The position numbers were made by a program, and so were the translations under genes. A DNA stretch of 64,000 nt, taken from the NCBI RefSeq assembly GCF_008831285.2, contig NC_045141.1, forward strand, positions 15,240,106 to 15,304,105, in the 5' to 3' direction. The notes beneath the pieces were generated by a model. It saw only the letters and a list, made by a program, of their open reading frames with translations. It searched no databases and was not told where the DNA came from. The DNA comes from Nymphaea colorata (Eukaryota; Streptophyta; Magnoliopsida; Nymphaeales; Nymphaeaceae). Shown piece by piece: positions 21,535 through 34,103 of this stretch; position 1 is the stretch's first letter; the number at the start of each line of letters is the position of its first letter.

Positions 21535-23293
21535 GTAAGTATCTCATCCCTTTTGTCAATGTTTTCCTTTTGAGCTAACTACATGCTGATACATTTAGTC
21601 ATGAAATGACAAGGATTTGTAAGCTCATATGTAATTATAACATTAACCTCCTTGATCATTTAGCATTGCCCTGTAAAATGTGTTCCACTTTAGTTTCATA
21701 AAACTGAATGCTGTAACATATTCATCCTCCAAAGTCCTTATAGGAGCACATACAAGCACACCTGAGCATATTTCACAGTTGTGTGCATATAGGAGGTTGC
21801 AGATGAAGTTGGTATGGACACTCATTTTTAATTATTACAAATTTTATCTGTAGGATAATATCTTCTAAATCTGTCAAAGAGAAATTGTTGCTTAGCGTTT
21901 GAGCTTAGAACATGTTGGACTAAATCCTATTCATAGTCCCAAAATGAACTTCGATGATATAAAGAGACCTTAAATACACCGTCAAAAATTAAGGTTGTCA
22001 ATGGATCAGATTCAAAACGCGCATACTCTTAACCGTATTCACTTTATCATATGTCACATTTTCAGATTTGAATACAAACAAAGAAACATCAAATCGAAAT
22101 CTTATTTTACAATCTAAATTTGAATTTTACATTCATATCCGAACCTAATCCGAATGTTGAATCAAATTTGGCTGATTTTCAAAATGTAAAAGCATTAGAT
22201 AGAATGTTTATTTACCAATAAATCCGATCCGAATCTAGCTGATAAGAGTACGTCATTTTTTAAATCTGAATTTGATCTGATTTCTTAATTGGATAAGAAT
22301 TGTTTTTCCATATCTAATTTTTTCAAAATGTTTCTCTCGGATATCCGATCCAAATCTAATATACTGACCATGTAATAGTTTTGCAAAGGTTAAGCCAGTT
22401 TAGAAAAATCTCGCCGTGACATAATGAATATCTTCAACAGGTCTATGAGAATATGTACCCATAGTTCATGAACTTGAGCGAGTAAATCAGAAATGTCTTT
22501 TAAATTGACCAAGATTAGAGTGGGAAAGAAAAGCAAAAAAGGGTCAACATATGGAGGTCTTAGCCAACCACATAGTCCAATTCTCAATCCACATCTTTGG
22601 GCTCCTTTGGACAGTTGGGCTCAAACTGGTCGCAGTAAGAATCCATTACATGTGCCAATCTGTTTCAAATTGCTGATTAATTCAATGTTCGGAATTAATT
22701 CAAATCCCAATGAAATGCAACAGATAAACAAAACATAAAAAAAAATTATAGAAAAATCACCATTGGTAGGGATGGTGCATCTGATTCTTGATACATGATC
22801 CATGGAACAAAAACATTCATAAAAATTAATAGCCAACTTAGCAGCCTTGTTTAATCCTTTCAGCATTGTAATAAGGTGAAATCACATTTCCATACTCAGT
22901 TTTGATATGAATGAATATCAATTGGATAGAGCTACTGCTATCTAGTCAAAAGGCCGACAATCAAGAAAATCACATTTCTATAATTCATGCTTAAGTAATA
23001 GTTGTGGCACCATATCATACAACAGCTCTCAGCTAGAACTTCGGCTGCTACTCTAAGTCATGTGGGTACGGTTAAGAAGGAACGGTTATGGAGACGACAA
23101 CTTTAAAAAAATGTAAGCATAGGTTTATGGAAGGACATATATTTATATATACATTTCATTTCATTAACTCAAATTTATAAAAGAGAAAGTCAGAGTTGCC
23201 TATAATTATAAATTATAGCTTGTAGCCATATTTTGATTCCAATATAAGACACAAAAAACATGTTTCATAACTTCTAGGCGAAGGAAAAAGCTT
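21535..23293 (-). repeat. Intron flank and reversed dispersed block, copy 3
   Basis: The intron after the callose exon runs into a reversed copy of the dispersed block: 21880-22010 mirrors 5440-5560, and the rest mirrors 3900-5440. It contains AAGGTTGTCAATGGATCAGA, the MITE-like end of the block. No gene is seen. Confidence 0.7.
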
Positions 23294-26113
23294 TTCTTTG
23301 ATCCTATTTTTGTTTACATTTTACCCATCCTAGTATAAACTATTGAATGACAAGGAACACTTTACACTATTCTACAATTTAATATTGCTTTTTGCTTTCA
23401 CAATATATTCATTTACAAGTGGAGGTAAACTAAAGAAGGGTGCTAGTTTATGCTATAAGAGGCACCTTGACTACTAAAAACATCCTTTGACTCAGATGTA
23501 TGTATCATGATATTATATCTTACTATTCGTGTAAAATGGAAGTTGCTACCATATAAAGAAAATGCAACCTTGGCCTTGACTTCATTGACAGAAATAGGTG
23601 ATTTCTCTTTCCTTTTCTCTACCACTTTGATGAGGCCATATATTCAAATTTCCTTTCTGCATTGTCCAAATGTGAGAAACATCTATTGTGAAAATGGAAA
23701 TGAATCCATTTGATTAATTTAAATATCTTGAAAGCAAAATTAAGATTGCCTATAATATAGCATGTGTAACACTGGCCGTCTAGTTCTTGAGGTAGTTCTT
23801 GAACCCATGGGCAGGAAGGAGGTTAAGATTCCACCTATCATTCAAGTGGGTGGATTCTTCTTTGATCCTATTTTTGTTTACATTTTACCCATCCTAGTAT
23901 AAACTATTGAATGACAAGGAACACTTTACACTATTCTACAATTTAATATTGCTTTTTGCTTTCATAATATATTCATTTACAAGTGGAGGTAAACTAAAGA
24001 AGGGTGCTAGTTTATGCTATAAGAGGCACCTTGACTACTAAAAACATCCTTTGACTCAGATGTATGTATCATGATATTATATCTTACTATTCGTGTAAAA
24101 TGGAAGTTGCTACCATATAAAGAAAATGCAACCTTGGCCTTGACTTCATTGACAGAAATAGGTGATTTCTCTTTCTTTTTCTCTACCACTTTGATGAGGC
24201 CATATATTCAAATTTCCTTTCTGCATTGTCCAAATGTGAGAAACATCTATTGTGAAAATGGAAATGAATCCATTTGATTAATTTAAATATCTTGAAAGCA
24301 AAATTAAGATTGCCTATAATATAGCATGTGTAACACTGGCCGTCTAGTTCTTGAGGTAGTTCTTGAACCCATGGGCAGGAAGGAGGTTAAGATTCCACCT
24401 ATCATTCAAGTGGGTGGATTCTTCTTTGATCCTATTTTTGTTTACATTTTACCCATCCTAGTATAAACTATTGAATGACAAGGAACACTTTACACTATTC
24501 TACAATTTAATATTGCTTTTTGCTTTCATAATATATTCATTTACAAGTGGAGGTAAACTAAAGAAGGGTGCTAGTTTATGCTATAAGAGGCACCTTGACT
24601 ACTAAAAACATCCTTTGACTCAGATGTATGTATCATGATATTATATCTTACTATTCGTGTAAAATGGAAGTTGCTACCATATAAAGAAAATGCAACCTTG
24701 GCCTTGACTTCATTGACAGAAATAGGTGATTTCTCTTTCTTTTTCTCTACCACTTTGATGAGGCCATATATTCAAATTTCCTTTCTGCATTGTCCAAATG
24801 TGAGAAACATCTATTGTGAAAATGGAAATGAATCCATTTGATTAATTTAAATATCTTGAAAGCAAAATTAAGATTGCCTATAATATAGCATGTGTAACAC
24901 TGGCCGTCTAGTTCTTGAGGTAGTTCTTGAACCCATGGGCAGGAAGGAGGTTAAGATTCCACCTATCATTCAAGTGGGTGGATTCTTCTTTGATCCTATT
25001 TTTGTTTACATTTTACCCATCCTAGTATAAACTATTGAATGACAAGGAACACTTTACACTATTCTACAATTTAATATTGCTTTTTGCTTTCATAATATAT
25101 TCATTTACAAGTGGAGGTAAACTAAAGAAGGGTGCTAGTTTATGCTATAAGAGGCACCTTGACTACTAAAAACATCCTTTGACTCAGATGTATGTATCAT
25201 GATATTATATCTTACTATTCGTGTAAAATGGAAGTTGCTACCATATAAAGAAAATGCAACCTTGGCCTTGACTTCATTGACAGAAATAGGTGATTTCTCT
25301 TTCTTTTTCTCTACCACTTTGATGAGGCCATATATTCAAATTTCCTTTCTGCATTGTCCAAATGTGAGAAACATCTATTGTGAAAATGGAAATGAATCCA
25401 TTTGATTAATTTAAATATCTTGAAAGCAAAATTAAGATTGCCTATAATATAGCATGTGTAACACTGGCCGTCTAGTTCTTGAGGTAGTTCTTGAACCCAT
25501 GGGCAGGAAGGAGGTTAAGATTCCACCTATCATTCAAGTGGGTGGATTCTTCTTTGATCCTATTTTTGTTTACATTTTACCCATCCTAGTATAAACTATT
25601 GAATGACAAGGAACACTTTACACTATTCTACAATTTAATATTGCTTTTTGCTTTCATAATATATTCATTTACAAGTGGAGGTAAACTAAAGAAAGGTGCT
25701 AGTTTATGCTATAAGAGGCACCTTGACTACTAAAAACATCCTTTGACTCAGATGTATGTATCATGATATTATATCTTACTATTCGTGTAAAATGGAAGTT
25801 GCTACCATATAAAGAAAATGCAACCTTGGCCTTGACTTCATTGACAGAAATAGGTGATTTCTCTTTCTTTTTCTCTACCACTTTGATGAGGCCATATATT
25901 CAAATTTCCTTTCTGCATTGTCCAAATGTGAGAAACATCTATTGTGAAAATGGAAATGAATCCATTTGATTAATTTAAATATCTTGAAAGCAAAATTAAG
26001 ATTGCCTATAATATAGCATGTGTAACACTGGCCTTCTAGTTCTTGAGGTAGTTCTTGAACCCATGGGCAGGAAGGAGGATAAGATTCCACCTATCATTCA
26101 AGTGGCTGGATTC
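23294..26113. repeat. Tandem array, five copies of a 564-bp unit
   Basis: Units start at 23294, 23858, 24422, 24986 and 25550, each at TTCTTTGATCCTATTTTTG. Three central copies look identical; the first and last differ at a few bases, mostly near the outer edges. The unit is a piece of the reversed dispersed block plus the segment that follows it (TTCTTGAGGTAGTTCTTGAA). The junction shows short homology (TTC). Each unit contains open frames of 60 and 68 residues on opposite strands, which are not recognised and are probably by-products. Either a very recent amplification or an assembly effect. Confidence 0.95.
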
Positions 26114-26949
26114 CTTCCCGCTCACCCAAAAATGGTAGAAAATTTTGATGAACTGAACTTCTTAATATTTAGATGTCATTTATCTGTTAAAAATGCTACA
26201 AACAATTTCAAGCATGTAATTTGGTCGTAGCAACACAAAACCTGGGGGTCTTAGGTTGAGGCTCACTAGTCAGGAGATATCGTCATTTTGATTAAAATTG
26301 CACATATAGATATCGTTCCAACAAGCACTTGGGAACCTTATAAGAATTAAAAGCCAGAAACTGCTGTTTCAAAATTTCATAATCATTCTCGTTGCCACCA
26401 AATTCGTCTTCCACGAACTTTCTGATCAACAGCCACACTTTGATGTGGATGGATCTCTATCCGCGTTCTTTAACATGCATGGATAAGCCAAGACTTTCTG
26501 TCCCCGATCCGCATAAAAACACGCACTTATACACGTGCCCCCACACACAACTTTTGAGAAAAATTTCTCAAAGAGGCACCTATTGGCAAAAAAATTATGA
26601 AATGACAAAATACCCCTTGTCAAAATTCAGAACTTTTGAGTTTCCCATTGCACCCTGAACTAATGAGCAAATTTACATGGTACGCCAATAGGGCTCAGGT
26701 ATCTCAAAACTAACGAACCTCAGAATCTTTGATATATACAGTATTGACATGGTTGAAGTTTAGTTACTTTTTTAGGTGGTAGATTTATCTGAGCTGTACT
26801 TACATATGCATTTGTTTCGCATAATTATTCGTTGGCAACATCATTAATTAGGGAAGCCCATAGTAGATCTCTTTTGTAATATCCGTCCCGATTATTTCTG
26901 AAAATTAGTTTAGAATCTGTGGTTCCACGATGAACTACTGCTTGATATG
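26114..26949. repeat. Partial copy of LOG-repeat arm, then duplication edge
   Basis: Positions 26030-26560 match 30490-31000, the left arm of inverted repeat 3, including GGATGGATCTCTATCC and CCCACACACA. From 26620 the sequence joins the left edge of the second callose synthase unit, matching 19880-20224. No gene is seen. Confidence 0.7.
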
Positions 26950-28278
26950 TTCTGGATGTTCAGGGTTCGCTTCCATTATGGACTTCCAGAGGTTTTCGAC
27001 ATCACCAGAGGTGGTATTAGCAAGCCTTCTTGAGGAATCAACCTAAGTGAAGATATTTTTGCTGGTAATAGTCCTATTCTTCTTAAGGCATAGCTGATAC
27101 GTTTCATTTTATAATCTGAATTGGTGATAATCAATTCATACCAGGCTTCACTCAATGCTGAGGCGTGGAAATGTCACCCACCATTAGTACATTCAAGTTG
27201 GAAAGGGTCGCGATGTTGGACTTAACCAAATATCTCTTTTTGAAGCAAAAGTTGCTTGTTGCAATGGGGAGCAGATACTGAGTCGAGACGTCTACCGTTA
27301 GGGACATCGTTTTGACATGTTACGCATGCTTTCCTGTTATTCTACAACAGTTGGTTTTTATGTCAGTTCAATGGTAATTAGCATGATCTTTTGTCATGAT
27401 AAGCTCAACTCTTGTGCATCACAATTTGCTGAAAATATTTTCCTGGGTTAACTTTGCTATATCTCGATTTTGATGATACACAGATGGTCGCCATTATTCT
27501 TTATGTATTCTTGTATGGAAGGCTCTATTTATCACCAAGTGGATTGGAGAATTCACTAGTAAAGTATGCACGTGCTAGGGGTGATGATCCTCTTAAGGCA
27601 GCATTGGCATCTCAGTCACTTGTTCAGATAGGATTATTGATGGCGTTGCCTATGGTAATGGAGATTGGATTAGAGAGAGGTTTCAGAACAGCTCTAAGTG
27701 ATATTATCATCATGCAACTTCAGCTGTGTTCAGTTTTCTTTACTTTCTGTCTCGGCACAAAGACACATTACTTTGGTCGACCTGTCTTGCATGGTGGTGC
27801 TAAATACAGGGCCACTGGTCGTGGTTTTGTTGTACGGCATGAGAAGTTTGCAGAAAATTACAGGCTTTACTCAAGGACCCACGTTGTGAATCGGTTGGAA
27901 CTGTTGACACTTCTTCTGGTTTATGGGTCTTATGGTTCTACATCATCTGATCCAAATGCATACGTGCTGCTTCCATTCTCAATGTGGTTCCTTGTTGTGT
28001 CTAGGCTGTTTTCTCCTTTCATCTTTAATCCATCTGGATTTGAATGGCAAAAGATTGTGGATGACTGGGATGATTGGACAAAGTGGATAAGCAGTAGGGG
28101 AGGAATAGGAGTACCAGGAGACAAGAGTTGGGAGTCATGGTGGGAAGAAGAGCAGAAGCGTTTGAAATACACTGGACTGTGACGTTTCTGTGAGATTGTT
28201 CTCTCCCTTCCCTTCTTCATTTACCAATATGGAATTGTTTACCACTTGCAGATAGCAAACAAGAATACAAGCATCATG
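26950..28278 (+). pseudogene. Callose synthase copy B, C-terminal catalytic exons
   Basis: Same exons as copy A. The first exon has lost part of FDRIFHITRGG. Exon 27145-27373 has TAG at 27299-27301 in place of the Leu of YRLGHRFD, while copy A is fine there. Exon 27484-28278 reads YVFLYGRLYLSPSGLE, IGLLMALPMVMEIGLERGF and EWQKIVDDWDDWTKWISSRG; a 3-base deletion creates TGA at 28180-28182, after which the frame continues to a GTAAGT donor. Lesions differ from copy A, so the copies decayed separately after duplication. Confidence 0.95.
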
Positions 28279-30240
28279 GTAAGTATCTCATCCCTTTTGT
28301 CAATGTTTTCCTTTTGAGCTAACTACATGCTGATACATTTAGTCATGAAATGACAAGGATTTGTATGCTCATATGTAATTATAACATTAACCTCCTTGAT
28401 CATTTAGCATTGCCCTGTAAAATGTGTTCCACTTTAGTTTCATAAAACTGAATGCTGTAACATATTCATCCTCCAAAGTCCTTATAGGAGCACATACAAG
28501 CACACCTGAGCATATTTCACAGCTGTGTGCATATAGGAGGTTGCAGATGAAGTTGGTATGGACACTCATTTTTAATTATTACAAATTTTATCTGTAGGAT
28601 AATATCTTCTAAATCTGTCAACGAGAAATTGTTGCTTAGCGTTTGAGCTTAGAACATGTTGGACTAAAGCCTATTCATAGTCCCGAAATGAACTTGGATG
28701 ATATAAAGAGACCTTAAATACACCGTCAAAAATTAAGGTTGTCAACGGATCAGATTCAAAACGCGCATACTCTTAACCGTATTCACTTTATCATATATCA
28801 CATTTTCAGATTTGAATACAAACAAAGAAACATCAAATCGAAATCTTATTTTACAATCTAAATTTGAATTTTACATTCATATCCGAACCTAATCCGAATG
28901 TTGAATCAAATTTGGCTGATATAAAGAGACCTTAAATACACAGTCAAAAATTAAGGTTGTCAATGGATCAGATTCAAAACACGCATATCCTTTACTGTAT
29001 CCGCCTTTTCATATATCACATTTTCAGATTTGAATTCAAACAAAGAAAAGTCAAATCCAAATCTTGTTTTACAATCCTGAATATGAATTTTACATTCATA
29101 TCCGAACCCAAATCCGAATGTTGAATTGAATTTGGCTGATTTTCAAAATGTAAAAGCATTAGATATAAAAAAATTTTTACAAATAAATCCGTTCTGAATC
29201 TGATCAGATAAGAGTACGTCATTTTTTTAAATCTGAATTTGATCTGTTTTCTTAATTTGATAAGATTTCTTTTTTCATATCCAATTTTTTTCGAAATGTT
29301 TCTCTCGGATATCCGATCCAAATCTAATATATTGACCATGTAATAGTTTTGCAAAGGTTAAGACAGTTTAGAAAAATCTCGCCATGACATAATCAATATC
29401 TTCAACAGGTCTATGAGGACGTGTACCTCCATAGTTCTTGAACTTGAGTGAGTAATTCAGAAATGTCTTTTAAATTGACCAAGATTAGATTGGGAAAGAA
29501 AAACAAGAAACAGTCAACATATGGAGGCCCTAGCCAACCATCTAGTCCAATTCTCAATACATGTATTTGGGCTCCTTTGGAGAGTTGGGTTCAAACTGGT
29601 CGCAGTAAGAATCCTTTACATGTGCCAATCTGTTTCAAATTGCTGATTAATTCAATGTTTGGAATTAATTCAAATCCCAATCAAATGCAACAGATAAACA
29701 AAACATAAAAAAAAATACATAAAAATCACCGTTGTTAGGGATGGTGCATCTGATTCTTGATACATGATCCATGGAACAAAAACATTTCATAGAAATTAAG
29801 AGCCAACTTAGCAGCCCGGTTTCGATAATCCTTTCCAGCATTGTAATAAGGTGAAATCACATTTCCATACTCAGTTTCGATATGAATTAACATCAATTGG
29901 TTAGAGCTACTGCTATCTAGTCAAAAGGCCGGCAATCAAGAAAATCACATTTCCATAATTCATGCTTAAGTAATAGTTGTGGCACCATATCATACAACAG
30001 CTTTCAGCTAGGACTTCGGCAATTACTCTAAGTCACGTGAGTAAGGTTAAAAAGGAACGGGTATGGATACGACAACTTTAAAAAATGTAGGTATGGGGTT
30101 AAGGCTGGAGATATATTTATATATACATTTCATTTCATTAACTCAATTCTTATGAAAGAGAAAATCAGAATTGCCTATAATTATAAATTATAGCTTGTAG
30201 CCATATTTTGATTAATGTAAGACACCAAAAAAAATGTTTC
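28279..30240 (-). repeat. Reversed dispersed block, copy 4
   Basis: Matches 21535-23250 in the same orientation and 3900-5560 in reverse. It contains an extra local tandem duplication (28698-28918 and about 28919-29139), both starting ATAAAGAGACCTTAAATAC; copy 3 has one version only. Since the second half is more diverged, it may be the older form. Confidence 0.75.
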
Positions 30241-30249
30241 ATATATTGT

Positions 30250-31420
30250 GGGTGACTTCATTGCTAGGAAATGGGTGATTTCTCTCTTTTTTTCTCTACC
30301 ACTTTGATGAGGCCATATATTCAAGTTTCCTTTCTGCATTGTCCAAATGTGAGAAACATCTATTGTGAAAATGGAAATGAATCCATTTGATTAATTAAAA
30401 TATCTTGAAAGCAAAATTAAGATTGCCTATAATATAGCATGTGCTACATTGGAGTTTGAAGGGTGCACTATAGGACCGTCTAGTTCTTGACCCATGGGCA
30501 GGAAGGAGGATAAGATTCGACCTGTCATTCAAGTGGGTGGATTCCTTCCCGCTCACCCAAAAATGGTAGAAAATTTTGATGAGCTGAACTTCTTAATATT
30601 TTGATGCCATCTCTTTAAAATGCTACAAACAATTTCAAGCATGTAATTTGTATGTAGCAACACTGAACCTGAGGGTCCTAGGTTGAGGCTCACTAGTCAG
30701 GAGATGTCGTCATTTTGATTAAAATTGCACATATAGATATGGTTCGAACAAGCATTGGAGAACCTTATAAGAATTAAAAGACAGAAACTGCCGTTTCGAA
30801 ATTTCATCATCATTCTCGTTGCCGCCAAATTCGTCAAAAAGGTTGAAACTTCCGTGAACTTTCTGATCAGCAGCCACACTTTCATGTGGATGGATCTCTA
30901 TCCACATTCTTTAACATGTATGGATAAGCCAAGACTATCTGGCCCCGATCCCCATCAAAAACACGCACTCATACACGCGCCCACACACACATTCTCTCCC
31001 TCCCTCGCTTTCTCTTTCGATGTTCCTGAAATAGAACACTCGGTCAACTTCTTGTTTATTTTCAGGCTAACCTATAAACAAGTGGATCCACATTAATCTT
31101 CATCTTCCTTTATAATATATTGCTTCTTTCTGTAACCTTTTGGCCTTTCCATCTAGTGCTCATGAACTCAAACTTCAAAGAGTTGATCATCTGCCACTCG
31201 ACTTATTAGTCCAGAAATCGAGCAAGACGACGAGCATGGTTGAATATTTTGGTAACTATATATGTGAGCTGCTGTTTTCAATATTTTATTTGCACCAAAT
31301 TGATGAGAAAGAGAGATGCTTCCGTTTATGCGAGTCATGGTGGAAGTGTAATCCGGTCAAAAGAAACCGCGTTTGCTGTTTTCATATTTGCGTGTGTTCT
31401 AAATATTAACAAGAAGAAGA
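30250..31420 (+). repeat. Left arm of inverted repeat 3 (around LOG)
   Basis: Mirrors 32105-33270; homology continues outward, with a gap, as 29930-30240 against 33590-33890. The inner end carries the frame LVTIYVSCCFQYFICTKLMR, matched in the other arm. About 685 bases separate the arms and contain the LOG exons. Arms differ by scattered substitutions and indels. Confidence 0.85.
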
Positions 31421-31444
31421 AGAAGCTGTGCTGTTTTTGGTTAT

Positions 31445-31567
31445 ATGGATTCGCCGCAGCACCAACTAGTGAAATCCAAGTTCAGGAGGATATGTGTGTA
31501 CTGTGGCAGCAGCCCAGGCAAGAAGGAGGGCTACCAGACTGCCGCCATTCAACTCGGGAAAGAAATG
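31445..31567 (+). pseudogene. LOG: LOG cytokinin-activating enzyme, exon 1
   Basis: LOG enzymes (cytokinin riboside 5'-monophosphate phosphoribohydrolase, cytosol) release active cytokinin from the nucleotide. The 41-residue exon starts [20 protein letters not shown] and contains [20 protein letters not shown], the normal N-terminus of plant LOG proteins (family: FKRICVFCGSS). It ends at a consensus GTAAGA donor. The exon is open and well kept, and the intron to exon 2 is present, so this is a genomic copy. The later exons are absent. Confidence 0.93.
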
Positions 31568-31701
31568 GTAAGAGATATAATCCCCCTAAGTCCCCTGCCC
31601 ATCTCTTCTTCTCAGATTCTCACTCAATTCCTGCTCTCCTTTTTTCCTGTCTTTAATCTGTGCTCCTCCCCTTTTTGGTGTTTCAACCTTTCTGGCTAAA
31701 G

Positions 31702-31788
31702 GTGGAGATAAATATCGACCTCGTCCATGGAGGCGGAAGCGTGGGGTTGATGGGCCTCGTTTCTCAAGCCGTTTATGATGGTGGTCGC
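31702..31788 (+). pseudogene. LOG: LOG exon 2, truncated
   Basis: After an AG acceptor it reads [20 protein letters not shown] then SQAVYDGGR, the glycine-rich nucleotide-binding part of LOG (family: [24 protein letters not shown]). A TAG follows at once and the next residues (HV.GVIPK) and the catalytic PGGxGTxxE motif are missing, so no active enzyme can be made. The breakpoint falls between the two arms of inverted repeat 3. Confidence 0.93.
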
Positions 31789-32104
31789 TAGGTTCGCAGA
31801 ATCACATCTCTCTGTTATCTCTCTCGCTCTGTCCTTCTTTCTTCTGCAAATTAATGCACATGTTCCGACAATTTCTGCTTCTGTAAATGTGTTGCATAGT
31901 GATACCGAAGACGTTCATGCCACTCAGAGAGGTACAGGACTCCCTTTATCGTTATTGCTATACCACGTAGCCATATTTTTTTATATCATGTCAAAGCTTA
32001 TGCTGGAAGTTCCTTTTTCCTAAAGAGAAGGGCCATCTTCGCCTGTGTTTGCCTTTCTTTATTGGCTGAAGGTCACTGGCGTCACATAGCACTAACCGCG
32101 TTTG

Positions 32105-33890
32105 CTGTTTTAGTAGTAGAACACAGGCAAATCTAAAAACAGCAAAGGCGGTTTCTTTTGACCGGATTACACGTCTACTACGACTAGCATAAACGGAAGC
32201 ATCTCTCTTTCTCATCAATTTGGTGCAAATAAAATATTGCAAACAGCACCTCACATATATAGTTACCAAAATATTCAACCATGCTCGTCGTCTTGCTCGA
32301 TTTCTGGACTAATAAGTCGAGTGGCAGATGATCAACTCTTTGAAATTTGAGTTCATGAGCACTAGATGGAAAAGCCAAAAGGTTTCAGAAAGAAGCAATA
32401 TATTATAAAGGAAGATGAAGATTAATATTGGTTCCATTTGTTCATAGATTTAGCCTGAAAAGAAACAAGAAGTTGACCGAGTGTTCTATTTCAGGAACAT
32501 CGAAGGAGAAAGCGAGGGAAAGAGAGAATGTGTGTGTGGGCGCGTGTATGATTGCGTGTTTCTTATGGGGATCGGGGCCAGAAAGTCTTGGATTATCCAT
32601 GCGCTAAAAGAATGCGGGTAGAGATCCATCGACATGAAAGTGTGGCTGTTGATCAGAAAGTTCATGGAAGTCAACCTTTTTAACGAATTTGGTGGCAACG
32701 AGAATGAAGATGAAATTTTGAAACGGCAGTTTCTGGCTTTTAATTCTTATAAGGTTCTCAAATGCTTGTTGGTATGTGCAATTTTAATCAAAATGACGAT
32801 ATCTCCTGACTAGTGAGCCTCAACCTAAGACCCTCAGGTGTAGGGTTGCTACGAACAAATTACATGCTTGAAATTGTTCGTAGCATTTTTTCAACAGATA
32901 AATGACATCTAAATATTAAAAAGTTTAGTTCATCAAAATTTTCTACCATTTTTGGGTGAGTTGGGAGGAATCCACCCACTTGAATGACAGGTCTAATTTT
33001 ATCCTCTTTCTTGCCCATGGATTCAAAAACTACCTCGAGAACTAGGTGGTCTTATAGTGCACCCTTTAACTCCATTGTTGCACATTGCTATATAATAAAC
33101 AATCTTAATTTTGCTTTCAAGAGATTTTAATTAATGAAATGGATTCATTTCCATTTTCACAATAGATGTTTCCTACATTTGGACAATGCAAAAAGGAAAT
33201 TTGAATATATGGCCTCATCAAAGTGTTATAGAAAAAGAGAGAGAAATCACCCATTTCTTGGCAATGAAGTCAAGGCCAAGGCTGCATTTTTTTTATATGG
33301 TAGCAACTTCCATTTTACACTAATAGTAAGATATAATATCATGATACATTTGAGTCAAATGACGTTTTTAGTACTCAAGGTGCGTCTTATAGCATAAACT
33401 AGCGCCCTTCTTTAGTTTACCTTCACTTGTAAATGAATATATTGTGAAAGCAAAAAACAATATTAAATTGTAGAATAATGTAAAGTGTTCCTTATCATTC
33501 AATTGTTTATACTAGGACAGGTAAATTGTAAAGAAAAATAGGATCACAAAAAGCTTTTTCCTTCACCTACAAGATATGAAACATTTTTTTTGTGTCTTAT
33601 ATTGGAATTAAAATATGGCTACAATTTATAATTTGTGAGTATAAGCAATTCATATTTTCTCTTTTATAAGATTTGAATTAATGAAAAATGTATATATAAA
33701 TATATGTCATGTTTTAACCATATACCTACATTTTTTAAAATTGTCGTATCCATACTCGTTCCTTAGTAACCGTACCCATGTGACTTAGAGCCACAGTTGA
33801 AGTTGTTGTTGAGAGCGTTGTATGATATGGTGTCACAACTATCACTTAAGCATGAATTATGGAAATGTGATTTTCTTGATTGCAGGCCTT
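32105..33890 (-). repeat. Right arm of inverted repeat 3
   Basis: Mirror of 30250-31420 and, further out, of 29930-30240. From about 33080 it is also a forward copy of the dispersed block (matches 3900-4670 and 17780-18540). So the arms consist partly of the dispersed block, and the block may be the terminal repeat of a larger element. Confidence 0.85.
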
Positions 33891-33892
33891 TT

Positions 33893-34103
33893 GATTTGGA
33901 TGATGTTAATCTAGCTTTTAGTATAATAATGACTATATTATTGACGGCATAACTTTCACAATTTATTAAGTTTGCCCGAATGTTTGTGCATATTTTCAAG
34001 GTACGAAAAAGCAGGACACTGAAGTAATGATTTTTGCAAGTTACTATTTTGATAAATCACAAACATTTAAATTTAATCGGTAGAATGTAATAAAAGAAAC
34101 ATC
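33893..34103 (+). repeat. Duplicated segment (partner 8326-8527)
   Basis: Nearly identical to 8326-8527. It is joined here to the end of the dispersed block, whereas at 8.3 kb it follows callose synthase 3' DNA. Gives a breakpoint shared by the two rearranged loci. Confidence 0.8.

Noticed and set aside
23443-25969. Repeated 60- and 68-residue frames on opposite strands in the 564-bp array
   Set aside because: They are the same accidental frames copied five times, overlap each other, and match no known family.
23294-26113. A CRISPR array
   Set aside because: Units are 564 bp and contiguous without distinct spacers, in a plant nuclear context; it is an ordinary tandem duplication.
31445-31788. 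A functional LOG gene
   Set aside because: Only the first two exons are present and the catalytic PGGxGTxxE region is missing, with a stop right after DGGR.
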